From Drosophila pseudoobscura (lineage: Eukaryota > Arthropoda > Insecta > Diptera > Drosophilidae), in assembly GCF_009870125.1 (NCBI RefSeq), contig NC_046681.1:3286001-3350000 (forward strand): 64,000 bases of DNA. The letters are read 5' to 3'. A program made the position numbers and the translations under genes. Below the pieces are notes generated by a model. That model ran no database searches. It saw only the letters and a list, made by a program, of their open reading frames with translations, and was not told the origin of the DNA. How positions within the stretch are numbered: position 1 is the first letter of the stretch; the number at the start of each line of letters is the position of its first letter. Below are positions 35,994 through 47,309 of this stretch, piece after piece.

Positions 35994-36600
35994 AATATGT
36001 TTTAATTCTCTTACATCCGCTATTTCGAGAAAGGCCAAAGAAGTCCTGTCAAAAGATGGCCTAAGGAATTTTCTGACCCCCATACCACTAAACTACTCTA
36101 CGTGTCACTTGTACGGCCTATCTTAGAATATGGTTCCTGTGTCTGGTCCCCATATTAACACAAATATGAAGTTTTGCTTGAGTCCGTTCGAAAACAATTC
36201 CATATCTTTGCCCTACGCGGTCTTAAGTGGGACCCTTCTAGACATCTTCCTTCATATGAGAGTCGGCTGCATCTTATTAACTTGCACTCTCTTGAACTTG
36301 TCAAGGAATTCTATTTCTCCATAAACTTCTCCTTGGCGAGGTTGAATCCACGGCCCTCAGCAGCCTTATTAGTATCGCTGTCCCGTCCCGCCCGACTAGG
36401 CATCACTTTCCTCTCCGTCATCCTCTCTGTGCTTTAAACCACTGTGACCATGAATCTTTCCGCAGCCTTTGCCGCGAATACAATCAATTTTTCCATCTAT
36501 TTTCCTTTGATACTTGTGCTTCCAAAGTCAAATCTTCCTTAATGAATAATTTAAGTTTACTTTCTTCTGTATTGAATTGTGTTAGCAAACAGTAGTTGAT
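35994..36600 (+). mobile_element. Decayed 3' fragment of a non-LTR retrotransposon (LINE) reverse transcriptase ORF
   Basis: Plus-strand frames read, in pieces, SAISRKAKEVL, then KEFSDPHTTKLLYVSLVRP with ILEYGSCVWSPY, then ESVRKQFHIFALRGLKWDP and PSYESRLHLINLHSLELVKE, then VPSRPTRHHFPLRHPLC with NHCDHESFRSLCREYN. This order is the C-terminal end of ORF2 of jockey/I/LOA/R1-type LINEs, just after the RT thumb. It is dead: there is a deletion and frame change near 36040, an in-frame TAA at 36156-36158, and another frame change between about 36320 and 36380. No endonuclease or catalytic RT core precedes it, so the copy is strongly 5'-truncated, the usual outcome of target-primed insertion. Obscura-group genomes carry LOA-clade elements such as Bilbo, a possible source. 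Edges are approximate and no target duplication was recognised. Confidence 0.85.
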
Positions 36601-38047
36601 AATTTATGATGTGTACATTCTTCATTCTACACAGTTTGACTGATCATAGTTAAACTACAAACTCTAAACAATAAACAAGCTTCGGTAGATAAAGTGTTTG
36701 TGGGTAGCCCAAATTTCGGGAAAATTCTTTGACCTTTTCTAAGTAAAATAAACTAAACCTGCTCAGGGACTATACCCTATTACTTTTGCATGTTGGATAG
36801 CTATGGTATAGCTGGAAGTTTCTGCACACAGCAGGTACTATGGAAATCTATATGCATCTACTACGTACATATGTATAAATGAATGTACATCCTCATTGTA
36901 CCACACCAGCGGGCCTCATCTTCATTATCTTTATCAGAGGATTGGGCCCAATTTCGACACGTTTCAATTCATTAGCTCGATGACATTTGTCGTTTGATTT
37001 CACTTGGGCAATAACTCTGTCGCCGCACGCCCCACGCGCCCTGTCCCCAGCGCTTTGCTGCTCGCGCTCATTCATGCATTCATTCACCATTCACACGCAC
37101 GCCTACCCCTCCACTCCCCCCCCTCCCTTCACGCAGCTGCCAGCTCCGCCCTTTGGCTTTTGGCTGCAATGAAACGCATTGTGGTCGAAATTGTTAACAA
37201 AATGTCAAACGGAAACGACGACAACGCTGACAGCGGCGGCGGCATTGCCAACAGCAGCGCAGCAGACGTAGACGTAGTCCGGCGTCCGTCGTTCGTCGCT
37301 CGTCGCTCGTCGTCGGTGCCCAATAAAACTTCAATACCCGGCGACGACCGAATGAGTGCGGAAGGGGCTAGGAGGGGGCTGCCAACTGATTGTGCGGTTG
37401 CTGCTACGATTGTTGGCATTGTTGTAGCTGTTGTTCCCACTCGCACGTGATGAGTGCAGCACGAGTAATGATGCACAGAAAGGTTCTGGGACATGGCCAG
37501 GGGAGGGACTGTACCTAGAGGAAAGCCGGTGATTTCGCAATCAACGAGATTAGGGAGCTAGTGATTAGGATCTAGCAGTGAGCGCCAAAAGTTATGAACG
37601 CGGTAACGACGGCTTGGGTTGTTCACTAAACAGTCGCTATATTTCGGGGGATTCCGATAAGTGGGATGGAGATGAAATTAAATCACTAACTTAGCTCTTT
37701 AATCTTAAAAGACAGGGCAATCGCAACTCGAGTTAAATTTGTGAAAAATATAAAAGGTGATTGAGTTATGAATAGCCGAGTAGAACATTTTCACAGCAAA
37801 TTATTGTGTCTTTTATGCGTAACATCCCGTGATCCCGTGATCTACCTGTGATCCGCTTCCCAGCTCTAATGCCGTCGATACATTCCGACGGAATCAACTA
37901 TGCGACACCTTTGCACTGTGGGCTCAGAGCAGGTTATTTCCGACAAAATAATGCACGATATCGCTGTGTTGTTGTCCATTGCTGCTTCTGCTCACGTTGC
38001 ATGTGCAGTTGCTGTTGTTTTTGGTGTTGCCACCATTGTCACTGTCG

Positions 38048-38087
<40 letters not shown>

Positions 38088-40260
38088 ATTGCTCTTAATT
38101 TCGGGTTTCGGTGGCCGGCACGTAGACAGCTGCGATGTAATTATGGAGCGCCCATGTGTTTGCCTGATTAGGCGATAGGTGGGCGTGGCCGCTGCTCACA
38201 GCGACAGTGGCTGCAATTTGTATGCAGCCCCACGCGTACGTACTCCCATGCTGGGAGCTGTGGGCAGCGAGCGGGCCTTCGGTTTGGCTTTTTCTGCTGG
38301 GTGTCTGTGCGGTGCGTGACCGGCAGTTGTTGCGATGTTTGACTTACAATTAAAAGCGAATACATATGTACAACTCATTATCAAATTTGTCGCAAATTTG
38401 TATCCAGTGTGTTTTATAGTGCACTGTAAGCTGCACCACCATTCACTTATCCTGGCTGGGCACTGGGTGGCAGGTGGTGGGTGGTGGTTTGCGAAAGGGG
38501 TACAGTACGAAGGCTGCAGTTGTTGCGGTCAGGCGCCATAAGTGCTTCTGGCGTCTGTGCTATGGCAAAATCCATCCCCATTATCCATGCCATTATATAC
38601 AGTCCCTCCTGTAGGTGTAATCTATTGGATTTAGATTTATCTTTAACTCTTCGTACTCGTGACTTTACTGAGAACCACGCCCGTCTTGTCCAGACGCCCG
38701 TGCTCCAGTGTGCAAGTCTTGATGCATGTCGACGTCTGTGTCAACCTCATTTACAACTTACGAGCTACCTGACGCAGGGCAGTCTCCGACTTACGAGTAT
38801 GCAGCCTCCACTGCTCCTCCTGTGGGGGGCCATTTGCGTATCCAGCTAACGAGATGGGAGGATGGGATGAAATGCAAACCAATTTGCGGCAAGTGACTCG
38901 GTTGCCATCGTGACACATGCCGCGGACATGGGATGCCTGCCTGCCCGCCTGTCCGCCGCCCGACTCGGCTCGGCCCTTTGCGGAATGATGTATTGCTTCC
39001 GAATATGATGACGAGGCGTGCTAAATGTTCCCCCAGCAGTGGCACGGGCAGGAAAAATCAGAGACTGAAATCTGCCAGGCGATGGCGACCAGCAGTCGCC
39101 GCAGTCGCCGCAGTCCCGCCAGTTGACGTCAGTCGTGTCATGGGCCACGCTCGGAATTTATTGCCACAGTTGTTAAGTACGAAATGCGTCGTAATTAGTT
39201 GCAACTTGAGTTATTTGTGCAACAATGCAACAAGGGGAGATCGTCCAAGGAGCGACTGGGGAGGCAGCACAGGCCCTTTGGCTCATTAGAGCCTCGTCCC
39301 ATTCGCACATTAGACACGTACTCGCATGTACTCTCCTTCCTCCCCGTACATCTCCCTCCCTCTCTCAACCGGGCTAACTTGCATTTTAAAATACATAAAT
39401 TTTTGTTTGCCATAAATTTGATGGCCTTTCCGTCGTCGTCGTCGTCGTCGACATCGTCTTCGTCTCCGTCGCCGTCGCTGCCATTTGCGGCATGCCAATG
39501 AGCAAGAGAACCCAATCCGATGCCAAATAGCCAAAACCCCACAGCCCTATCCATACCCGACTCTACACGATTTATCAGGAAATTGTTTATTATATTGTAT
39601 GGTAGGAGACCTTTTTTATGGCGCTGCTCTGCTCTCCCTTCCTCCTTTCCCACCTACGGGGACAACGCGTGGTTTACGACCCCACCATTGCCTCCTCCTC
39701 CTCCCCCTGCTGCTGCTGCTGCTGCTGCTGGGTGGCAGGCCGTCCGGCAATGCCAAGGCGTGGGAAAAGTCCCCGGGCCGCCATGGGCATGGCAATTGCA
39801 AACAGCCAGTGATGACTGCTATTCTGATTTATGCGATAGATCCGCGATAGTAACGTGCCAGCGATGCGACAAGATGGAAAGTCGTTCTCCGTCCATGTGC
39901 TGCGGGATATTGGCTGTGAATAGTAATGCTCGAGCAATAATGAACCGGATAATTTGCCGCTATAAGGTATGCGAGAAAGAAGAGATCTTCTTGGATGACA
40001 CTGTTTTGTTTCTCAATTACTGCGGATACAAACTAGTGCCTTCAAGTGCCACCAGTGCCACCAGTGCCCCTGGCTGTGTCCCAGCTAATGTTTACCCAAC
40101 TCCCAGCCGCAGGCATCCCAAAATAGAGCAAATTGCCCCCCCAACTCCCCTTGAATACTCCTGCTGCGTGCTGTGTGTGTGGGCCACCCATGAACCCGCC
40201 AAGTATATGTCAGAAATGATTTTCCCGTAGCCACAGCCACACGAGCAGAGTGTGGATCCC
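36601..40260. other. Non-coding stretch with trinucleotide tracts
   Basis: Contains a GTC/GTCGCTC-type repeat (about 37290-37320), (GTT)n (38047-38087), (CGT)n (about 39433-39450) and a (TGC)n run (about 39710-39730). The 236-codon frame at 39520-40230 crosses proline/alanine repeats and has no domain I recognise. Confidence 0.5.
38047..38087. repeat. (GTT)13 trinucleotide array
   Basis: Forty-one bases of uninterrupted GTT, the longest pure trinucleotide tract in the window. Confidence 0.96.
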
Positions 40261-40288
40261 CGTACACCGTACACCGTACACCGTACAC
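40261..40288. repeat. (CGTACAC)4 seven-base minisatellite
   Basis: Four perfect CGTACAC units, followed by CGTCCGTACGTACGTA, which extends the theme imperfectly. Confidence 0.95.
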
Positions 40289-42755
40289 TCGTCCGTACGT
40301 ACGTATCCCGTTTCCACAGTCGCGCACACATGCCTCGGTCTGCTCCAATTATCCCTCGCTCGAATATCAAATTAAGTGCCCAATGCTATGACAGTTTTAA
40401 TGTCTTTAGCACCATAAAACCGCACACCCCTAAACGGGGTGGGCAGAAGGAACAGAGCTGAGAAAAGAGCATGAATATATATACTATATACTATAAACAA
40501 AGGCATAGTCCACACGAATGTTTCAACTAAAAATTGGAGCTGGGGAACAACAACTATGGAAATCCGAGCAGTTCCACACCTACGCACAGAGACACAGAAT
40601 TCATCTCTGTCGGAGAGAGGAGTGACAAAATATGACATGGAAATTCCTTTCCCCGATCTCACGACAGTGGAATAATTTTTCATAAATAGGCAAATATGCG
40701 GCTTGGGTTTCTCAACCTCAACCTCAGCCCCCACTGCACCCCTTCCGACAAGGCATCCCCGGAGGGGGAGGGCAGTGTGGGAGAGGATCTCGTCCCGTCC
40801 CTTACCGCTGCGTTCCGTTCCGAACAGCTGCTGGTAATTAATGTCTGGTCGCGTTCAATGCACTGAATAATCACGCGGCTGGGACCCAATGAGACGGGGG
40901 CCACAACTCTACCCCAAATCTCAGCAAATAAATCTTTGTCGATGCTACAAAAGAGTTGTTCCTCCTTAGCCGCAATATAAATGGAAGTCTTGGGTGCAAG
41001 GACTGCGATTTGTTGGCCCCGGACTCAAGCCTGGGCGGGATTTCCACTCCGCGAGCCAAGACTTTAATTGAGTTGAGTGAAAATGTTAGAAGAGAGATAC
41101 TTACTTATCCTGTCCATCTGCGAAAGCCGGCTTGTGGTGGATTTAGGGTTGCAAAAGTTGGAGTATACGTTGAAGCCCTTGTCTTGGGGTGAATCTTCGT
41201 CGAAACTGAAGTATAATTTGTTTTAAAGAATTTCTGAATGCTTCAAAACGTTTAGCCAATCAAGCTGGAACACATGTATCTGTAATATATATTAGTTTCA
41301 CAGTTCCTAGGACCAGGCCCTGCCGAACAGCATGCCACAGTTGCCATTTGCAGTAGCCATTCAGTGCCTAATCCCGATTTGGCCCCGAGCCCACACAGCC
41401 ATTCAGAGCCCTAGTGCTGCTTGCTGCTCTCTGCGGCTGCTGTTTCTGTTGTTGCGTTCGCTTTAACTAAGTTCTTTGTCAATTTTACGGCCCTGGTCCA
41501 TCCATGGACCATGCCATGGGGCATTATGTGTGTTCGGGGGAGTAGGAGCCGGGCAGGAAGGAAGCCTCTGTATTCGCACTAAAGCCACGATACAATAAAC
41601 CAACCGTCCCACCGGACACGCATATTGAGCAATCAAAGCCAACTGTGTTCCAGCTACAGCTCCAATCCCCGACCCGCCCCGCCCCGCCCCAATCCACCGC
41701 TCCTCGCCTTTATTACGGCCAGCTGCTCCTCCCGGTCTCCCTCAACCGCTACCTCTACCACTCATTCTCATTCTCCTTCTCTAATTGCATGTAGTGGGTT
41801 CTCGTTTGCATTGTCGCTTCTCGTGCGCTCCATCAGCTGCCTCCATCCTCCATCCTCCATCCTGAGTCTTCCGCTGCCAATGCTCTCTGCCTTCCTCTCT
41901 GGCTTCGCGCTTTTGAGTTGTTTTACATTTTTAATTGAATTTTCGCCATAGTTTGCATTCTTTTACAGCACTTGATGCTCTCATTGTTCTCTCTCCCTCT
42001 CTCTTTCTCTCTCTCTCTCTATGTCGTCCCCTTTCTTCTATTTTTTAACGCTTTTTTCATTAGAATTTACACTTATTCATTGGGTGGGGCATGCAACAGC
42101 TGCCGCAGCGTTGTGTATAATCAAATTTTATTCCATTATTCCAGAGACAATTCATTAGGCGACCCGAGCAGATACTACGATGCGAAAGCAGATGCAGAAA
42201 ATAGTTATCGATGATGTAAGCCACTGAATTGGACCACATATTTTGATCGGATGTGATTTATATTTCCTCCCAGTATATCCCACGATATTCCAACCTCGAC
42301 GCAGATGTGGTCCCTAGATTCCCACAATAAAAACGAATGTTGCTGCCTATCCCGTGGGGTCAAGAAATGTAAATGAGAAAAAGACAAGGAAGAACTCATC
42401 CTGTTCCATTTTCACCCGTAAGTGGCACTTGGGTGCCTCAGACACACTCTGAGAGGCCGATGCCCATAAAAACATAAAAACATAAACAGAACATAACCGA
42501 AAAATTGTGAGTAAAGAAATGGCAAAGTGAAATTCGAGTTGATGAGGAGGAGACCCGGACGCAGGAGACGCATCTGCATATTATTAATGACCGGTAATTA
42601 CCTAGGCGGAGTCTGAGGGCCTGGGCCCGCGGTGGGGATCGGTGGGGAGTGTTCGGGGACCCTGAGAAATGGCGCACATCACAGCCAGGGAGGCAATGGA
42701 GCTAATAGCTGGCCATCCCTGCCAGAAATGAAAGAAGAAACTCCAGATTGCCCCA

Positions 42756-42790
42756 AGAGAGAGGGAGAGAGAGCGAGAGCGAGAGCGGAG
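42756..42790. repeat. GA-rich tract
   Basis: AGAGAGAGGGAGAGAGAGCG-type purine run with many GAGAG words. A possible GAGA-factor platform, by motif only. Confidence 0.75.
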
Positions 42791-45352
42791 AATGAGAGCC
42801 CACAAGTTTCCGCTTGCCGAGTGATTCATGGGTTTATAAACTGACTCATTCTCTCTCTTAGAATTCGCTCCCGGTTTATGATTTGGGCAACAAAAAAGCT
42901 ACAAAAATAAATAAAAACTTCAACAAATATAAATTAAAATAAACAACGCCAGAATAGTTTCGGTGCAGCCCGCTGACGGGTTTATGGCACAATTAAAGCA
43001 CTCGTGTAAGAGCCGCACGGATCGGATCCCACAAGTACGGAGGCAGAAAATGGAAATTAATTTCCCCCTTGACGCTGTTGAAATACACCAGCCAGCCTCC
43101 GCCCCCACCCCGGGGCCACAATAATCCTCCCCAGCAACCACCGCAACCCGTTCAGAGGAAGCTGGAGGGAGCCGGCGCTCCGCAAGTCTCACGTTTACAA
43201 AAAATATTGATCTTCATTGGAACGAAGTGTTAATAAAATATTTTCCTTGGGACTCGGCCTCGGCCACGGCCCTTGCTCTCATCTCCTTTGCCTGACTCTT
43301 TTCCGGTGACTTTCCTTTCGATTCTTTTCTTTTATGAAAATTTACGTAATTCGTCCATAAAAAATGTGTAAAAATAAAGAATTTACAGACCTTTATGGCG
43401 CATTCATGATTAAATTATAGCTCAAGGGGGTTGGGTATGTTGGCCATAAAAAAATTATAGTTTATATGCCCGATGATTATATGATGAGTGTGGCGGCGGA
43501 AGAATTGTGTCTTCAAGTAGCGACGTGATTTACAAAACCATTTATTCGATTCGGTTGGAAAAGTTTATTTGCTGCGAGAAGTGTGGACTCTATAAGCATT
43601 GGTTTACCTCTCTTTAAGCTTCCAAATAGTGCCAAAGATAATCATAGCCATGTACTTCAAGGGGTCTCTTTAACACAACATTTTCATAATTTGTTGGCTA
43701 ATAATAAAATACTGATTATAATAATAATCAATTCGATGTAAGAGAGCATTGATCAATTTCCGATTCCTATTTTTATATCTAGCTGGTGCATTCGTGTAAC
43801 GATCAATCCAGATAGTTCGATCAGAACATAGTCCGTTGCAAATTCAAAGATTAGATTAAGTAAACCTTGATAAGCTTGCATCAGAGAAGAGAAAGCTGAA
43901 AGTAGAAAGAGATGCGCACCGTAGATAAGATACGGAATCAGTATTGATGGGACTTGGACATGTGCATATGGGTGCAACAGACGATACCCGAACACCCTTG
44001 ATCCCAGCTATACGTACGTATGTATTGTTCTGCGGCTAATCTATCATATGGAGTATCCCGAAACTATAAAGCCCCCATATCGCATCTCATCTCACCTAAA
44101 CAAGCCATAAACCAAATGACAAACGATGCCACATAAATTGTCCCCCTGCCCAGAAGGGCCGAGGGACGGAGCCGGCAGACTTTGGGGGAACTTATCAAAA
44201 CATTTAGGTAGAATAAACGCCTGACAATAAAAAGCGCGACAAAATGAAGAGAGAAAAGTGCCTACAAAAATAAGAGGGAGATAATCAAGCGGCACGATAA
44301 ACAACGACGATAAAAAATGAATGCGGAACAACTTTCTTAATGAGCTGCCAAAGGCGGTCAGTCCCGCTCGAGCCATTCAGATTCAGATTCAGATTCAGGT
44401 ATGAACTCCCCTGCAAGTGGTATGGAAAACTAAATCAAATTTGAATAAGAAATGGCCCCAGCCTGATGTGGAAAGCCAATCGAAGAGCATTTGATTGGAT
44501 GACAACGTCTCGAACCTGTGATCAAGTGATTTCGGCCCTTGGCCATGTAACCCCTCCCGCTCCCCGTCCACAGTCCACCGTCGACCGTCCTACAGCTCCT
44601 CGTCCTAATCTCCGATGATCTGTAGGCGGCTGCTGTGCGGCCATAAAACGTTTACCAATCGTTCCCCCCTGGGGGAGTGGGGTCTCGGACTATGTCTCTC
44701 CCAACGAAATTGGGTCGATTGGATAAAGAAATTGTAATTAATTAAATTTATGCGACATGTTTACAGTTTTCTCATTGCCGGCCCACTGGCTGCACAAATT
44801 TACATAATTTTCCATGCTCTTTCGGGGCAGAACCCAAATCGAGTGTTGTGCCTGTTTGGGGCTGTTTGGCTCATAAAACGAACGATGTAGTTCGATTTGA
44901 TTTCAAAAGCTAACAATGGATATGGCTGGGAAATTCTTAAAAAAGGGATTACAGAGTTAACGATTATTGTTCAAATTTGAGTCTGAATTGATGTTTCAAT
45001 TAAAAGTAAGTGTTCTCTCGTAGAATGTATTCATAGGAATACAAACTATAACTATAACGAATGATTCTGAATCATTGACTCGGGTCGCGTCATACTTAGC
45101 TACCACTAGCCACAGTTTACTTTAAATCTTTTTCCACATCCAAAGCGTTCCATCAAGTACTTACACTGTGGCCAGCTTCTCTGCCGTATTTCAATAAGCT
45201 GAAAAAGCCCCGAAGTAAGCAGAATACATCATTCACAATCTGCCGGACATATTGCACTGCAGGCAGCCCAGCTCCCAGCCGATCCGAAAGTATGAAGTGT
45301 GGAGCCAAACCAAAGCCATTGGCCTGGCTCCAGCCAGAATTATTAATTCCTT

Positions 45353-45379
45353 CGCTTGGCCCGCTTGGCCCGCTTGGCC
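45353..45379. repeat. (CGCTTGGCC)3 nine-base array
   Basis: Three perfect nine-base units followed by a partial CGTTGG. Confidence 0.92.
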
Positions 45380-47120
45380 CGTTGGTCGTCTGCACTGCAG
45401 GTGATTTTGCTAACAAGACCGCTGTGGATACCGATGGGGTCATCGATTATGAGGCAGGGCACGCACAAAGGACGGGGTAAACAAATACCAGTTGGGGCAA
45501 TAAATTTCCATTTAACCGGGTCTCTGTTCGAGCCAGCCTCTGGCTGATTAGAATTTTTATGAGCTATTGTCATTGGATGAGAGGGACTGGCAGTGTGGCT
45601 GCGATTTTGGGGAATGCATTAAATGCGTTTACGGAAAAGTCCCTTCACAGGGGCATATGAAGACGTGAACTGTTGTTAAACTTCAATTAAGATTTCCTTT
45701 GTGATCAAGGGCCGCGACACGCCTTTTTCCTGCATTCAAGTGGCAGAAAAATGGTGACGTGACTGGCGATTTTCACACATCTGGCAAGAGCGGTAGGGGC
45801 GATAAGGGCTTATTGTTCTGTTGGATGCTACCCTGCTCCTATTCTGCACCAACACCAGAACCAGAACCAGACCAGATCCGACCAGACCGCGACCGCGACC
45901 GCAGCTCCGTCAAATCAAGAGATGTGACAAATGAACTGTCAAAATAATGCCAGCGACGAAAGGGAATGACGACACATATGTTGGTGGCTCCATCCCTGGG
46001 TGTGGCTCGATCTGGTTTCTGGGTAGGGGCGGGGCAGGGGCAGGGCCTTCAGCCAACTATCAAGTGCTGACAGCTGACTAAGCCGCAGGCAGAAGACAGT
46101 TTTATCTCTTCCTCCTTTCCTTCCATGCCCCAAGTGTCTGTAATTTGTAAACAAAATTAAGTTGATGAACTTTTTGGAGCAACCAGAAGGAGTCTGGTAG
46201 AGCAAATTATAAAACACTTAATAACGCGCTTCCTGCTGGAGCCGGTGGATAAGTGAAAATGGTCGGATCCAGGCGATTGGAATCGCTTAATCGATAGCCC
46301 AAGTACAAGCTCGTTATCCCACAGAGAATCCACCCCGATCTGCCCCTCTCTCTTTCTCTTTCTCTCTTGAGACAGAGAGAGGCAAGACTGGCAATCAAAA
46401 CAAGAACCCAGATGGAAATGGAGATGGGGCTTGAGTTGGAGCTCGAGACTGGTCTCAAAGACGGAGTGAAAGACTAACGATGCTTGATGTTTATCGCACC
46501 CGATCCAGAGACGGTCCAGAGACGGGCTGGCGAGGGGAGAAAGGGTTCATTATGGCAGCCTTTATGGCCCAAACCTTGGGCAGCCCGGGCACGTAGTGTG
46601 GACCGAAGCAGCAAGAAGATGCCCATACCCCTACCCAGAACCAGACCCTAGAAAGGGTCGCGAGTCGGCCTCTCTGGTACCCGCTGCGAGCTGTTATTTA
46701 TCGTGTTTGCTGTTGTTCCCTTGTTGTATTCCAAAGCGAGATTGCCCTGTTGTGATAATAATGCAAGACATTGGATGAGGCCGAGAGCAATCAATTAAAA
46801 AGGCAGTCAGCCAGCACCTTTTCTCCGTCCTTGCGTCCCTGCGTCCCTGCGTCCCTCGTCCCAGCGACCCGCTCGCTATCTTTTTACGAGTGGATGGCAA
46901 AAAGTTCTCTGGAAAGGAGGTGGACTGTGGCCTGTAATGAAGCAATTCGAGGAGATTTCGGGTCAGCGATTACCTCTTTGTGTGCGTTTCGCTTATCGCA
47001 TGTAGGGCGCATGTAGGGCAGCTCCTGATAAGAGCGCTTCGAAAGAAAGACCGTGATTTATGGTCAGGTGCAGGGCAGCTATCGATGCGCTTATCGACAA
47101 TTTACAAGTACTCGGGGGGG

Positions 47121-47156
47121 CTGGAGCCCTTGCTGGAGCCCTTGCTGGAGCCGTTG
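47121..47156. repeat. (CTGGAGCCCTTG)3 twelve-base minisatellite
   Basis: Three units, the third with one change (CTGGAGCCGTTG), followed by CTGGAGCTGGAGCT. Confidence 0.93.
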
Positions 47157-47264
47157 CTGGAGCTGGAGCTGCCAACGCGCATTATTGTAAAAAGGTAGCG
47201 GCAGCCAGCCCGAACTCCTGTGCTGCCTGATTCTCCCCAAGACAAAGGGCCCTGTCGCATAATT

Positions 47265-47309
47265 ATGCAAATTACTTTTTGAATGTTTATCATAAACGCG
47301 TAGCGTTTA
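47265..47309. promoter_or_regulatory. POU octamer beside a 7-bp inverted repeat
   Basis: A perfect ATGCAAAT octamer (47265-47272) lies 20 bp from the inverted repeat TAAACGC-GTA-GCGTTTA (47293-47309). Octamers are POU-protein sites, and the inverted repeat could be a dimeric site. No gene start is near, so an enhancer role is only a possibility. Confidence 0.3.

Larger units (their letters stand above)
40289..47120. other. Non-coding stretch, no supportable gene
   Basis: Contains a CT tract (about 41990-42020), a GA tract (42756-42790), an ATTCAG/TCAGAT run (about 44377-44398), a nine-base CGCTTGGCC array (45353-45379), ACCAGA and GACCGC repeats (about 45848-45901) and a TGCGTCCC octamer tandem (about 46832-46856). 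43200-44100 is AT-rich and featureless. No gene or RNA recognised. Confidence 0.5.

Noticed and set aside
37145..37450. ATG-initiated frame starting MKRIVVEIVNKMSNGNDDN
   Set aside because: Triplet-repeat character (GGC, GTC), no recognised family, and an equally open complementary frame.
39520..40230. 236-codon plus-strand open frame
   Set aside because: Its middle is poly-Pro/poly-Ala from a TGC triplet run, its ends have no recognisable domain, and overlapping frames are also open.
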